From CALKJP01 sp046299555 (GTDB lineage Bacteria > Bacteroidota > Bacteroidia > JACCXN01): 64,000 nucleotides of DNA. The notes under the pieces were generated by a model that made no database searches, was not told where the DNA came from, and saw only the letters and a program-made list of their open reading frames with translations. Position 1 is the stretch's first letter, and every line of letters starts with the position of its first letter. The stretch covers positions 62,001 through 126,000 of the forward strand of contig JBKBHS010000005.1 in the NCBI GenBank assembly GCA_046299555.1, written 5' to 3'. Below are positions 17,843-27,190 of the stretch, one piece after another. The position numbers were made by a program, and so were the translations under genes.

Positions 17843-20695
17843 TTGGAACCATTCCTTTTAAAACTTGCTAAAGAAATACACCATCAGTTTCCTGATGATT
17901 TAAAAAATGTTTGCATTGTTCTTCCAAACAGAAGAGCATCTCTTTTCCTAAAAAAACATTTGGCAGAAATATATCAAAAAACAATTTGGTCGCCAGTTAT
18001 TTTTTCAATTGAAGATTTTATCATAAAACTATCAGGATATAAATCTATTGATACACTTGAGTTACTATTTCAGTTTTATCATGTTTATAAAAGTATTGAA
18101 AAAACTGAGGCGAAAAGTTTTGTTGAGTTTTCAAAGTGGGCTCCAACTCTACTAAATGATTTTAATGAAATTGACAACTATCTTGCCGATGCTGAAAAAC
18201 TGTTTACTACAGTTAACCAAATTAGAGCACTTGAAATCTGGAATCTTGACAAAAAAGAACCCTCTGCCATTCAATTACAATTTATTGCATTTTGGCAAAA
18301 ACTATTCCCCTACTATAAAAATTTAAAAGAACATTTACACTCTCAAAACCTTGCATATCAAGGCATGGCAGGTAGGTATTGTGCTGAAAATTTACATCAC
18401 ATCAATTCCCAATTAACCTATAAAAAAATTTTTTTTGCCGGATTTAATGCATTAAATAAATCAGAAGAAAAAATTATTCAATTTTTAATGCTGCATAAAA
18501 AAGCTGAATTATTTTGGGATGCAGATGAATATTATATGGATAACGAAATCCAAGAAGCCGGTTATTTTTTGAGATTTTATAAACAAAAATGGTTTGATAA
18601 CAAGGAACAAAAATTTAACTGGATTGAAAATTATTGGAGAAAAAGTGAGAAAACAATTGAAATAATCGGTACTGCAAAAAATATAAATCAAGTAAAAGCA
18701 GCAGGTGAAATTTTAGAAAAATTAGAATCGAAAAATAACTATCAAGATACCGCAGTAGTATTAGCCGATGAAAACTTATTAATGCCATTACTTAATAGCA
18801 TACCCGATTCTGTAAAAAATTTGAATGTAACTATGGGTATGCCGCTAAAATATATCCCTTTCTATAATTTGGTTGAGCAAATTTTAGAAATGCATGAACA
18901 TGCCATAAAACATGCTAAAGATAACATTAAAAACTATCGATTTTATCATAGCGATATTTCAAAGTTATTACAAAACCCACTAATTGCAAGTATTTGGAAA
19001 GAAAAAGAAGCCGGCTTTTTATTACAGAAATTAGACACATACATTAAACGAAAAAACAGAGTTTATATAACTTTAAAAGAATTAGAAAGCCAATGCTATA
19101 ACAATGAAATTACTTTTTTAAACGAACTAAATCCAATACTTACCAATTGGGAAAACAAGCCTATAGTTGCTATAAAAGCTATTAAATCTTTAATTGCACT
19201 TTTTAAAAAAAATTTAGCAAATGTCAACCAACCTGAAAAACAAAAAATAGAAGCGGAATATTTATTTCTGTTCAACAAAATTTTTAATCGTTTAGAACGA
19301 TATATTTCTTTATTCGATGCCATAATTGATGTTGCAACATTAAGAAGTTTATTTAATCAGATATTACGAAACGAAAGCATGCCGTTTTATGGAGAACCAT
19401 TAACAGGACTGCAGATAATGGGCGTACTCGAAACAAGAACAATAGATTTTGAGAACGTAATTCTTATTTCAACCAATGAAGGAGTTTTACCTTCCGGAAA
19501 AACCATTAATTCTTTAATCCCTTTTGATATTAAACGAGCATTTGGTTTACCTACTTATTCTGAAAAAGACAGCATCTTTGCCTATCATTTTTATCGCCTC
19601 TTACAACGAGCAAAAAAAATATTTCTTATTTACAATACTGATGCAGATGATTTAGGAGGTGGAGAAAAAAGCAGATATATCTCTCAGTTAATTCAAGAAT
19701 TACCTCAGCATAATAATAATATACAAATAGTAGAAAAAATTAAAACGCTTGATGTACCTAAAATTGCTGCTAAAGAAATAATAAAACCAAAAAATGAATT
19801 AGTTTTACAACAATTACATCAATGGATTGAAAAAGGTGTTTCTCCAAGCGCATTAAACACCTATATTAATTGCCCTCTCGATTTTTATTATAAATATGTT
19901 TTAAAACTCAGAGAAAAGGAAGAAGATGCAGTTGAAGAAACAATTGAAGCAAGTTCATTAGGTAATTATATTCATGCTACACTTCAAGAAATTTTTACCC
20001 CATTCTTAAATAAAGTAGTTAATGAAACAGATTTGATAAATGCCAAAAAACTAGTCCCTGAAATTTTAAAAACAAACTTTTTAAAAGATTTTACAATAGA
20101 AGATATCAGCTTTGGTAAAAACTATATAACCTATACCATGGCTGAAAAACAAATTCTAAAATTTATTGAAAAAGAAATTGATGAAATAAAAAATTTAAAA
20201 AAAGATAATAAGCATATAACTATTATTGGACTTGAGAAAGATTTTGAAACTGAATTATATTTTAATTGTAATAGAAAAACATACAAAGCAAAATTGGCCG
20301 GAAGAATAGACCGGATAGATAAAATTGGCAATACCATACGTGTAATTGATTATAAAACTGGAAAAGTCGAAGAAAAAGAGTTAATAATTAACAATGTAGA
20401 TGAAATTAAACTCTTAGGAGGTGAAAAGTCAAAAGCCTTGCAATTGTTAACGTATGCCGTTTTATACCAATCTCAGTTAAAGGAAAATGAAAATATTGAA
20501 GCTGGAATTATTTCATTTAGAACAATAAATAAACCCTATTATTTTCTTAAAATAAACAATGATATATCAATAACAAGTGAAAATATCAATCAAACCCAAA
20601 TGCTAATTGCTCAAATATTAGAAGAAATTTTTAATTCTAATATTCCATTTCAACATCATTCAAGCGCTAAGTATTGTAATTGGTGTAATACATAA
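17843..20695 (+). CDS. AddB-like PD-(D/E)XK nuclease
   Basis: A 950-residue protein of the AddB/AdnB-like family (inactive helicase plus nuclease). The N-terminal part opens with ICIVLPNRRASLF-like sequence typical of AddB rather than a Walker A motif. The middle has LQIMGVLETRTIDFENVILIS and NEGVLPSG, remnants of UvrD-type motifs. The nuclease domain follows Cys677 (NCPLDFYYKY) and contains GRIDRID (820-826) and IDYKTGK with D836 and K838. The C terminus reads YCNWCNT and stops, giving two cluster cysteines (945, 948) but not the usual third. An AddA-type helicase partner would be expected in double-strand-break repair; none is adjacent. The start is TTG at 17843. Confidence 0.85.
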   Translation: MEPFLLKLAKEIHHQFPDDLKNVCIVLPNRRASLFLKKHLAEIYQKTIWSPVIFSIEDFIIKLSGYKSIDTLELLFQFYHVYKSIEKTEAKSFVEFSKWAPTLLNDFNEIDNYLADAEKLFTTVNQIRALEIWNLDKKEPSAIQLQFIAFWQKLFPYYKNLKEHLHSQNLAYQGMAGRYCAENLHHINSQLTYKKIFFAGFNALNKSEEKIIQFLMLHKKAELFWDADEYYMDNEIQEAGYFLRFYKQKWFDNKEQKFNWIENYWRKSEKTIEIIGTAKNINQVKAAGEILEKLESKNNYQDTAVVLADENLLMPLLNSIPDSVKNLNVTMGMPLKYIPFYNLVEQILEMHEHAIKHAKDNIKNYRFYHSDISKLLQNPLIASIWKEKEAGFLLQKLDTYIKRKNRVYITLKELESQCYNNEITFLNELNPILTNWENKPIVAIKAIKSLIALFKKNLANVNQPEKQKIEAEYLFLFNKIFNRLERYISLFDAIIDVATLRSLFNQILRNESMPFYGEPLTGLQIMGVLETRTIDFENVILISTNEGVLPSGKTINSLIPFDIKRAFGLPTYSEKDSIFAYHFYRLLQRAKKIFLIYNTDADDLGGGEKSRYISQLIQELPQHNNNIQIVEKIKTLDVPKIAAKEIIKPKNELVLQQLHQWIEKGVSPSALNTYINCPLDFYYKYVLKLREKEEDAVEETIEASSLGNYIHATLQEIFTPFLNKVVNETDLINAKKLVPEILKTNFLKDFTIEDISFGKNYITYTMAEKQILKFIEKEIDEIKNLKKDNKHITIIGLEKDFETELYFNCNRKTYKAKLAGRIDRIDKIGNTIRVIDYKTGKVEEKELIINNVDEIKLLGGEKSKALQLLTYAVLYQSQLKENENIEAGIISFRTINKPYYFLKINNDISITSENINQTQMLIAQILEEIFNSNIPFQHHSSAKYCNWCNT

Positions 20696-20700
20696 AACTG

Positions 20701-20734
20701 TAAAGCCCCGACCGGGACCAGTGTCGGGGCTTTA
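20701..20734 (+). terminator. Rho-independent terminator
   Basis: A perfect 12-base-pair stem (TAAAGCCCCGAC with its complement GTCGGGGCTTTA) closes a 10-base loop, 6 bases after the AddB-like stop. The T run is only three bases. It lies between convergent genes and could also act for the response regulator gene on the other strand. Confidence 0.85.
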
Positions 20735-20811
20735 AGTTGCGAAAAGGGATATCGCAAATTGGGCATTAACTAAACTCACATTAAAGACGATAAGTATTAA
20801 ACCGGGTTGCC

Positions 20812-21504
20812 TTAATCAACTGAAAATTTATAACCAACACCTCTTACCGAATGCAAATACTTGGTTTCCTTTGTGTTATCTTCAAAATATTTTCTAAAAT
20901 TTAATATATAATTATCTATAGTTCTTGCTGTTGGCAATTCTTCATCTTTCCATAAGCGCTCTAAAATTAAATCGCGAGATACTACTTGACCTTTCATTTG
21001 AATAAGTAATTCTAACAATTGAGCTTCTCGCTTGGAAATATTGCGCTTTTCACCATTCTTATCCACAATTTCATATGTTTTAAAATTTATACTCATTCCA
21101 TCAAATTCAAAATAATCAATACCTTTATAAATATTTTTTTCAGAATTTCGTTTTAATAAATTATTTACTCTCAAAATAAGTTCTTCTAAATTAAAAGGCT
21201 TTGCCAAATAATCATCGGCACCAAGTTTTAAACCTTTAATTCTGTCAGCTGCTTCATTTTTAGCAGTTAAAAATAATATCGGTTTTTGTATTTGTTTATC
21301 TCTTATATATTGGCATATATCAAATCCATTGAGCTCAGGAAGCATTACATCTAAAATGTATAAATCGAATACATCCTTATTGATAAATTGTATTGCCAAT
21401 TTACCATTGTTGCATTCTTGTATATTATGTCCTTCAAGTTCTAAATTAAAGCGAATTACATCACTTAAATGCTCTTCATCTTCAACCAATAATATTTTAG
21501 CCAT
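20812..21504 (-). CDS. OmpR/PhoB-type response regulator
   Basis: A 230-residue two-component regulator. The receiver domain (1-120) has the acidic pair E8-D9, the phospho-acceptor Asp52 in YILDVMLPELNG, the conserved Thr/Ala switch in LFLTAK and a Lys in LAKPF. The C-terminal winged helix (about 130-228) contains SKREAQLLELL, RTIDNYILNFRKYF and SVRGVGYKF, the DNA-recognition and wing elements. No histidine kinase lies next to it in this window, so its partner is elsewhere. It is divergent from the large secreted protease gene across about 150 bases, so control of that gene is possible but unproven. Confidence 0.92.
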   Translation of the reverse strand: MAKILLVEDEEHLSDVIRFNLELEGHNIQECNNGKLAIQFINKDVFDLYILDVMLPELNGFDICQYIRDKQIQKPILFLTAKNEAADRIKGLKLGADDYLAKPFNLEELILRVNNLLKRNSEKNIYKGIDYFEFDGMSINFKTYEIVDKNGEKRNISKREAQLLELLIQMKGQVVSRDLILERLWKDEELPTARTIDNYILNFRKYFEDNTKETKYLHSVRGVGYKFSVD

Positions 21505-21657
21505 ATCGCAAATTTACAATCTATAACGTAGGTTAAATACCGTGGACTTATAAAGATTAAATTTTAATTTTTTTTAACAGAATTTTGATTTCATAAACAA
21601 AATTTTATAATTTGCATTTTGCAATCATCATTTGTAAATGAAAAAAATCTACTCTTT

Positions 21658-24600
21658 ATGAAAAAAATTTGTTCTTTTTTATTCGCAGGTTTAGCTGCTT
21701 GTTTAATTTCTAACAGCAGTTTTGCCCAACAAAAGAAGGGGAATTTTAATCCAACTAACATAACGGTAAGCAATAATTCTAAACAAAATGCCTTAGGCCC
21801 AATAACTAAATATACGGATCCGGTGATTCAAGTTCCAGAAAGCAGAACTTGCGGAACTATGAATGCCGCTTATCTATATCAAACTAACTCAAAAGGACAA
21901 ACATTTTTAGATGAGTTTGAAGAGTGGCTACAAGAACGAATAAAAGAAGACAAAAAAAATAATAATTTACCAAAATCGAATGTATATACTATTCCTGTTA
22001 TAGTGCATGTTATTCATAACTCCAACGAAGCTATTGGACAAGGAAGAAACATTTCTCAAGCACAAGTTAACTCACAATTTGATGTATTAAATGAAGACTT
22101 TAGAAGAACCAATGCCGATGCTTCTCAAACTCCTGCACCTTTTGCAGCTGTTGCAGCTGATATTGAAATACAATTTTGTAAAGCCTTAGTTGACCCTAAC
22201 GGTAATCCTTTATCAGAACCGGGAATACACAGAGTACCGGCAACCAGTATTTCGGGACTATCAAATACCACAACCGGATACAGCCAAACAACTATTGATA
22301 ACGTAATTAAACCAGCTACCTCTTGGGACCCTAATAGATACATGAATATTTGGGTTTGTCAATTGTCTGGTGGTTTATTAGGTTATGCACAATTCCCATC
22401 TAATTCAGGTCTTTCAGGTATGCCAACTAATGGAGGAGCAGCTAATACAGATGGTGTTGTTATTGGATATAATTACTTTGGAAGAGTAGGAACTTTATCT
22501 CCTCCATTTAATTTAGGAAGAACAGCTACTCATGAAGTAGGACACTGGTTAGGATTAAGACATATATGGGGCGATGGTAACTGTGCTTCTGATTTTTGTA
22601 ACGATACCCCAACACAAAGTAACTCTACTTCTGGATGTCCTACGTATCCAAGTGCTGCAGGATGTTCAGGCTCTCCAAATCCTCCCGGAAGAATGTTTCA
22701 AAACTACATGGATTACTCCAATGACGGTTGTATGAATTTATTTACAGCCGATCAAAAAACACGTATGCGCACCGTTATGCAAAACTCTCCAAGACGTGTG
22801 CAACTATTATCATCAACAGTTTGTAGTTCACCATCTACTCCTCCTGTAGCTGATTTCGTAGCCAATACAACCACTGTTACCGTAGGCGGATTTGTTAACT
22901 TTACAAATCTTTCAACCGGCAGTGGCAATACCTATTCATGGACTTTTAATGGAGGTACACCGGGAACATCAACCGCAACTAACCCAAGCAATATTCAATA
23001 TAATACGGTTGGTACCTATACTGTTACCTTAGTAGCAACTAACTCAAATGGTTCTGATACTGAAACAAAAGTTAATTATATCAACGTTGTTCCATCATCA
23101 GGATGCGATACTATTACCAATTTAACCATGACAAATATTGCATCATACACGGTTGATGCTGTAAATCCAATAGATTCGGGATACATTTCAGGAAATAATA
23201 TTTTTGGAGATAAAGCTAAAGCGGATAGATTTACAAGTATTGCGCCATACACACATATTACCGGTGGTATATTTTACTTATCAAAAGCAGTTGATAATGG
23301 TTCTCCTTCAAACGTAACTTTTGCTGTTTGGAATAATACTGGTACTGGAGGTTCTCCGGGTGCTACTCCTATTGCTACTAAAACAGTTCCAATATCCAGC
23401 TTAAATACAGGAACTACTCCAAATTATATTTACTTTAATAATCCTGTAAATGTAAGTGGATTAACCAATTTTTATGTAGGAGTAATTTTACCTCAAACTC
23501 CTGGAGATACGGTAGCTTTATATACTAATCAATACGATGCCAATATTACTAATACAGCATGGGAACAGTGGAGTAATAATACTTGGAGTGATTATCCGGG
23601 AGGATGGGGCACTAATGTAAAATTCAATCATGCAATGTTTTTATTTGTAACGGATGCTCCTCCTACAGCTTCGTTTACAGCTAATCAAACCAATATTTGT
23701 CCGAATAGTACTGTAAACTTTACTTCAACAAGTACTAACGCAGTAACTTATTCATGGTCGTTTCCGGGAGGAGTTCCATCTACTTCAACAGCTGCAAATC
23801 CAAGTGTAGTTTATCCAAACAGCGGTCAATATAGTGTTACTCTGGCTGTAATTGGTCAATGCGGAGGAAGAGATACCATCACCATGACGAACTATATTAA
23901 TGTTTCATCGAACCTAAATAGTTCAATTACTCCAACACAAATCACTTGCTTTGGAGCTAATAATGGAAGTGCTACAGCAAATGCCACCGGTGGAACAAGC
24001 CCATATACTTATTCCTGGTCAAGTGGGCAAACAACTCAAACTATTACCAACCTTTCACCCGGACAATATTCTGTAACTATTACTGATGCTAACGGATGCT
24101 CCGATGTTGAAATAGTTACTATTACCCAACCAAGTCAATTAGGAGGTACGATAAACGTTGTTAACGAATCATGTGGAGGAGCTAATGGAAGCTTAACCGC
24201 TAATCCAACGGGTGGAACTGCACCTTACTCCTATTCTTGGAACACTACTCCAATTCAAACCACTCAAACAATTTCTAACCTTTCAGCGGGTATTTACACA
24301 GTTACTGTAACTGATGCCAACAATTGTACTACCAGCTTAACTGATACAGTAATAAACTCTGGTTCATTAGCCCTAACAACAAGTTCTACCAATACAACAT
24401 GTGGTTTAAATAATGGAACGGCAAGTGTTACTCCTGGAGGAACACCTCCTTATACATATTCATGGAACACTACACCTGTACAAACAACAGCTTCTATAAA
24501 TAACCTATCTGCCGGAACTTACACCGTAACAGTTACTGACAGCACCGGATGTAGCTCTTCTGCAAGTGTTACAATTGCAAGCTCAACACCAATTAGTGCA

Positions 24601-25770
24601 AGTGCAACTTCTACAAATGTAACTTGCTTTGGATTAAATAATGGATCTGCTACCGCTAACGCAAACGGAACAGCTCCATTTACTTATTCATGGAATACTA
24701 CTCCTGTACAAACTACGCAAACAGCGAGCAATCTTGCACCAGGAACTTATACTGTTACCGTAACTGATGCTAATAATTGTACTGCAACAGCAAATGTAAC
24801 CATTTCTCAGCCTTCTGCCCTTTCATTGGGAACTTCAACTACCAACGAAACATGCAATGGAGCAAATGGAACAGCTACCGTAACAGTAAATGGAGGTACC
24901 GCTCCTTATAGCTATTCATGGAATACAACTCCTGTACAAACAACTTCTACTGCAGTAAGCTTATCAGCAGGTACTTATACCGTTACTGTTACCGATGCTA
25001 ATAACTGTGTTCAAACCGCCAGTGTTAATATATTTAATAACGGTAATACGAGTGTTATTGTTACTCCAAGTCAAACTATTTGTGCCGGAAATAGTGTTAC
25101 TTTAACAGCTAATGCTAATGGAGGAACTGCGCCTTATAATTTTACATGGAGTCCCGGAAATCTAACAGGAAACTCTATTACTGTTTCGCCTACCAGTACA
25201 ACTGTTTATACAGTAGTTGCTACCGATGCCAATAATTGCTCCGGATCTGATACAACAACTGTTACTGTAAATCCAATTCCAAATACTGTAGTTACTCCAA
25301 CTTCGGTAACTATTTGTAACGGTCAATCTACAACTTTAACCGCAAGTGGTGGAACTTCTTATGTGTGGTCAACCGGAGGAACAAATGCAACAGAAACCGT
25401 AAGCCCAACTTCAACAACAACCTATTCTGTAATTGCATTTAATGGTAATTGTATGGGTAATACCGCTACTGCTACAGTTACAGTAAGTCCATGTTTAAGT
25501 ATAGATGAACAAGGAATTGAAAATTTAGTAGTTTTATATCCAAACCCATCAAGTGGATTAATAAATATAGAAATTGGCGAACTTAAATCAGATAACTTTA
25601 AAATTCATGTATTTAACTCTATAGGAGAAATTGTTCAAATTATTAGCTTGAACGATTTTTCAAACAACAGATATATTGTTGATTTAAATGCTAAATCTAA
25701 TGGATTATATTATTTCACCTTCCAATACGAAAATGAAGTATTTACCAAAAAGGTTTCGGTAATTAAATAA
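21658..25770 (+). CDS. Secreted M43-type metalloprotease with PKD, SprB repeats and T9SS sorting domain
   Basis: A 1370-residue exported protein. I chose the ATG at 21658 because it begins the signal peptide MKKICSFLFAGLAACLISNS, cleaved after FAQ; an in-frame TTG at 21619 would add 13 residues before it. The catalytic domain (about 60-390) has the zinc motif HEVGHWLGLRH at residues 292-302 and the Met-turn region MDYSNDGCMN, as in pappalysin/cytophagalysin M43 proteases. PKD-like domains follow (YSWTFNGG, YSWSFPGG). Then come five SprB-type repeats and two Ig-like repeats. The last 80 residues, starting VVLYPNPSSG, are a T9SS type A sorting domain. It should be cell-surface or released, degrading protein or serving adhesion. 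A terminator follows. Confidence 0.92.
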   Translation: MKKICSFLFAGLAACLISNSSFAQQKKGNFNPTNITVSNNSKQNALGPITKYTDPVIQVPESRTCGTMNAAYLYQTNSKGQTFLDEFEEWLQERIKEDKKNNNLPKSNVYTIPVIVHVIHNSNEAIGQGRNISQAQVNSQFDVLNEDFRRTNADASQTPAPFAAVAADIEIQFCKALVDPNGNPLSEPGIHRVPATSISGLSNTTTGYSQTTIDNVIKPATSWDPNRYMNIWVCQLSGGLLGYAQFPSNSGLSGMPTNGGAANTDGVVIGYNYFGRVGTLSPPFNLGRTATHEVGHWLGLRHIWGDGNCASDFCNDTPTQSNSTSGCPTYPSAAGCSGSPNPPGRMFQNYMDYSNDGCMNLFTADQKTRMRTVMQNSPRRVQLLSSTVCSSPSTPPVADFVANTTTVTVGGFVNFTNLSTGSGNTYSWTFNGGTPGTSTATNPSNIQYNTVGTYTVTLVATNSNGSDTETKVNYINVVPSSGCDTITNLTMTNIASYTVDAVNPIDSGYISGNNIFGDKAKADRFTSIAPYTHITGGIFYLSKAVDNGSPSNVTFAVWNNTGTGGSPGATPIATKTVPISSLNTGTTPNYIYFNNPVNVSGLTNFYVGVILPQTPGDTVALYTNQYDANITNTAWEQWSNNTWSDYPGGWGTNVKFNHAMFLFVTDAPPTASFTANQTNICPNSTVNFTSTSTNAVTYSWSFPGGVPSTSTAANPSVVYPNSGQYSVTLAVIGQCGGRDTITMTNYINVSSNLNSSITPTQITCFGANNGSATANATGGTSPYTYSWSSGQTTQTITNLSPGQYSVTITDANGCSDVEIVTITQPSQLGGTINVVNESCGGANGSLTANPTGGTAPYSYSWNTTPIQTTQTISNLSAGIYTVTVTDANNCTTSLTDTVINSGSLALTTSSTNTTCGLNNGTASVTPGGTPPYTYSWNTTPVQTTASINNLSAGTYTVTVTDSTGCSSSASVTIASSTPISASATSTNVTCFGLNNGSATANANGTAPFTYSWNTTPVQTTQTASNLAPGTYTVTVTDANNCTATANVTISQPSALSLGTSTTNETCNGANGTATVTVNGGTAPYSYSWNTTPVQTTSTAVSLSAGTYTVTVTDANNCVQTASVNIFNNGNTSVIVTPSQTICAGNSVTLTANANGGTAPYNFTWSPGNLTGNSITVSPTSTTVYTVVATDANNCSGSDTTTVTVNPIPNTVVTPTSVTICNGQSTTLTASGGTSYVWSTGGTNATETVSPTSTTTYSVIAFNGNCMGNTATATVTVSPCLSIDEQGIENLVVLYPNPSSGLINIEIGELKSDNFKIHVFNSIGEIVQIISLNDFSNNRYIVDLNAKSNGLYYFTFQYENEVFTKKVSVIK
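23926..25050 (+). repeat. Five tandem SprB-type coding repeats
   Basis: Five consecutive units of about 75 codons, each with a Cys-rich start (TCFGANNGSATAN-like), a GGT.PY.YSW core and a T.TDANNC end. The later units are more alike (SYSWNTTPVQTT recurs), consistent with recent duplication. They lie between the PKD part and two Ig-like units of the protease/adhesin. Confidence 0.85.
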
Positions 25771-25792
25771 TTATTTATTTTATAATGAATAA

Positions 25793-25830
25793 ACAAAAGC
25801 CAACTTTTAAATTAAGTTGGCTTTTGTTTT
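25793..25830 (+). terminator. Rho-independent terminator
   Basis: A perfect 14-base-pair stem, ACAAAAGCCAACTT and its complement (25814-25827), around a 7-base loop and followed by a T run. It lies 22 bases after the protease/adhesin stop and gives that gene its own transcript end. Confidence 0.9.
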
Positions 25831-25831
25831 A

Positions 25832-25839
25832 TATCTTTG
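25832..25839 (+). promoter_or_regulatory. Candidate -7 element for mqnE
   Basis: TATCTTTG matches the Bacteroidota -7 consensus TAnnTTTG exactly and sits just after the terminator, about 87 bases before the mqnE ATG. No convincing -33 TTG at the right spacing was found, and a chance match is quite possible in AT-rich DNA. Confidence 0.25.
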
Positions 25840-25925
25840 AACAAAACTATTTTACCTAAAATCAAGCTTTAATTAGAACATAATAATTCCATTTAAGGTT
25901 TAGTTATAAACAAAATTTAGAATTC

Positions 25926-27104
25926 ATGTCTGACAACGCAAATAACCTACTAACACTTATAAAAAACGGAAATTTAGATTCCGAATTAATTAAAATAGCT
26001 GTAAAAGTTTTAAACGATGAAAGAATTTCTACCGATGAGGCTATTTTGTTGTATGAAAAAGGAGAATTAGGGTATTTAGGAGTACTAGCCAACTATATTC
26101 GTGAAAAGAAAAATGGCAATTATACCTATTTTAACCGCAATTTTCATATAGAGCCAACCAATCTTTGTGTATTTGATTGTAAATTCTGCTCCTATTCACG
26201 CAACTTTAAACAAAAGGGTGAAGCATGGGAATTGACCGAAGAAGAAATTTATGACTTTGTTAGAAAATATGATGGACAACCGGTTACCGAAGTACATATT
26301 GTTGGAGGTGTACACCCTAAATTAAATTTAGAATTTTTTGCCCGAATTCTGCGTAATTTAAGAACAATTAGACCGGATATTCATCGCAAAGGCTTTACGG
26401 CTGTTGAACTGGAATATATGTTTAGAAAAGCTAAAATAAGCATAAGAGAAGGTTTAGAATACTTAAAAGAAAACGGATTACAATCATTACCTGGAGGTGG
26501 AGCAGAAATTTTTGACGAAGAAATAAGAAATAAAATATGTGCCGATAAATGCGATTCTAAAACATGGCTCGAAATTCATGAAACGGCCCATTTAATTGGA
26601 CTCCCATCAAACGCTACAATGCTATATGGACATATTGAAACCTATGCCCATCGAGTAGACCACATGAACCGTTTACGCCAATTACAAGACAAAACAGGCG
26701 GATTTAATACATTCATTCCATTAAAATTTAGAAATAAAGACAACCAAATGTCTAATATACCTGAAGTAAGCACCATTGAAGATTTACGAAACTATGCCAT
26801 TGCCCGAATATTTTTAGATAATTTCAAGCATATTAAAGCCTATTGGCCAATGATAGGAAGAGAAACAGCTGCCTTATCCATGTCATACGGAGTTGATGAT
26901 ATTGATGGAACAATTGATGATTCAACAAAAATATACACTATGGCAGGTTCCGAAGAACAAAATCCGGCATTAAGTACACAACAACTTGTTGAGCTTATAA
27001 AAAGCCACGGTCGTCATCCTATTGAAAGAGATACACTGTATAACACCATAACCGATTATGCCAATTATGTATTTGAAGAAAATTCTACATTATCAGCAAA
27101 CTAA
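25926..27104 (+). CDS. mqnE: Aminofutalosine synthase (radical SAM, menaquinone synthesis)
   Basis: A 392-residue radical SAM enzyme. FHIEPTNLC then C81-x3-C85-x2-C88 binds the 4Fe-4S cluster. TEVHIVGGVHPKLNLEFF and FTAVELEYM match MqnE, which joins 3-[(1-carboxyvinyl)oxy]benzoate to the S-adenosyl moiety to form aminofutalosine. The related MqnC and CofG/CofH enzymes share the fold, but this N terminus and LPGGGAEIFDEEIR fit MqnE best. The product is cytoplasmic and supports menaquinone by the futalosine route. Other mqn genes are not in the window; the gene stands alone between a terminator and the aminotransferase. Confidence 0.88.
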   Translation: MSDNANNLLTLIKNGNLDSELIKIAVKVLNDERISTDEAILLYEKGELGYLGVLANYIREKKNGNYTYFNRNFHIEPTNLCVFDCKFCSYSRNFKQKGEAWELTEEEIYDFVRKYDGQPVTEVHIVGGVHPKLNLEFFARILRNLRTIRPDIHRKGFTAVELEYMFRKAKISIREGLEYLKENGLQSLPGGGAEIFDEEIRNKICADKCDSKTWLEIHETAHLIGLPSNATMLYGHIETYAHRVDHMNRLRQLQDKTGGFNTFIPLKFRNKDNQMSNIPEVSTIEDLRNYAIARIFLDNFKHIKAYWPMIGRETAALSMSYGVDDIDGTIDDSTKIYTMAGSEEQNPALSTQQLVELIKSHGRHPIERDTLYNTITDYANYVFEENSTLSAN

Positions 27105-27190
27105 TTGTAGAATGTAACTATTTAATCTGAAATTTTGATTTTTAATAAAAATCATGCAGGTTTGTGTCATAACATTAATTACCTCCCCTT

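Noticed and set aside
21619..21657. Earlier TTG start for the M43 protease
   Set aside because: It would place 13 polar residues before a standard signal peptide; the ATG at 21658 is a better start.
23926..25050. Possible CRISPR-like or satellite DNA repeat
   Set aside because: The units are about 225 bases, in frame, and encode SprB-type domains; there are no short spaced repeats.
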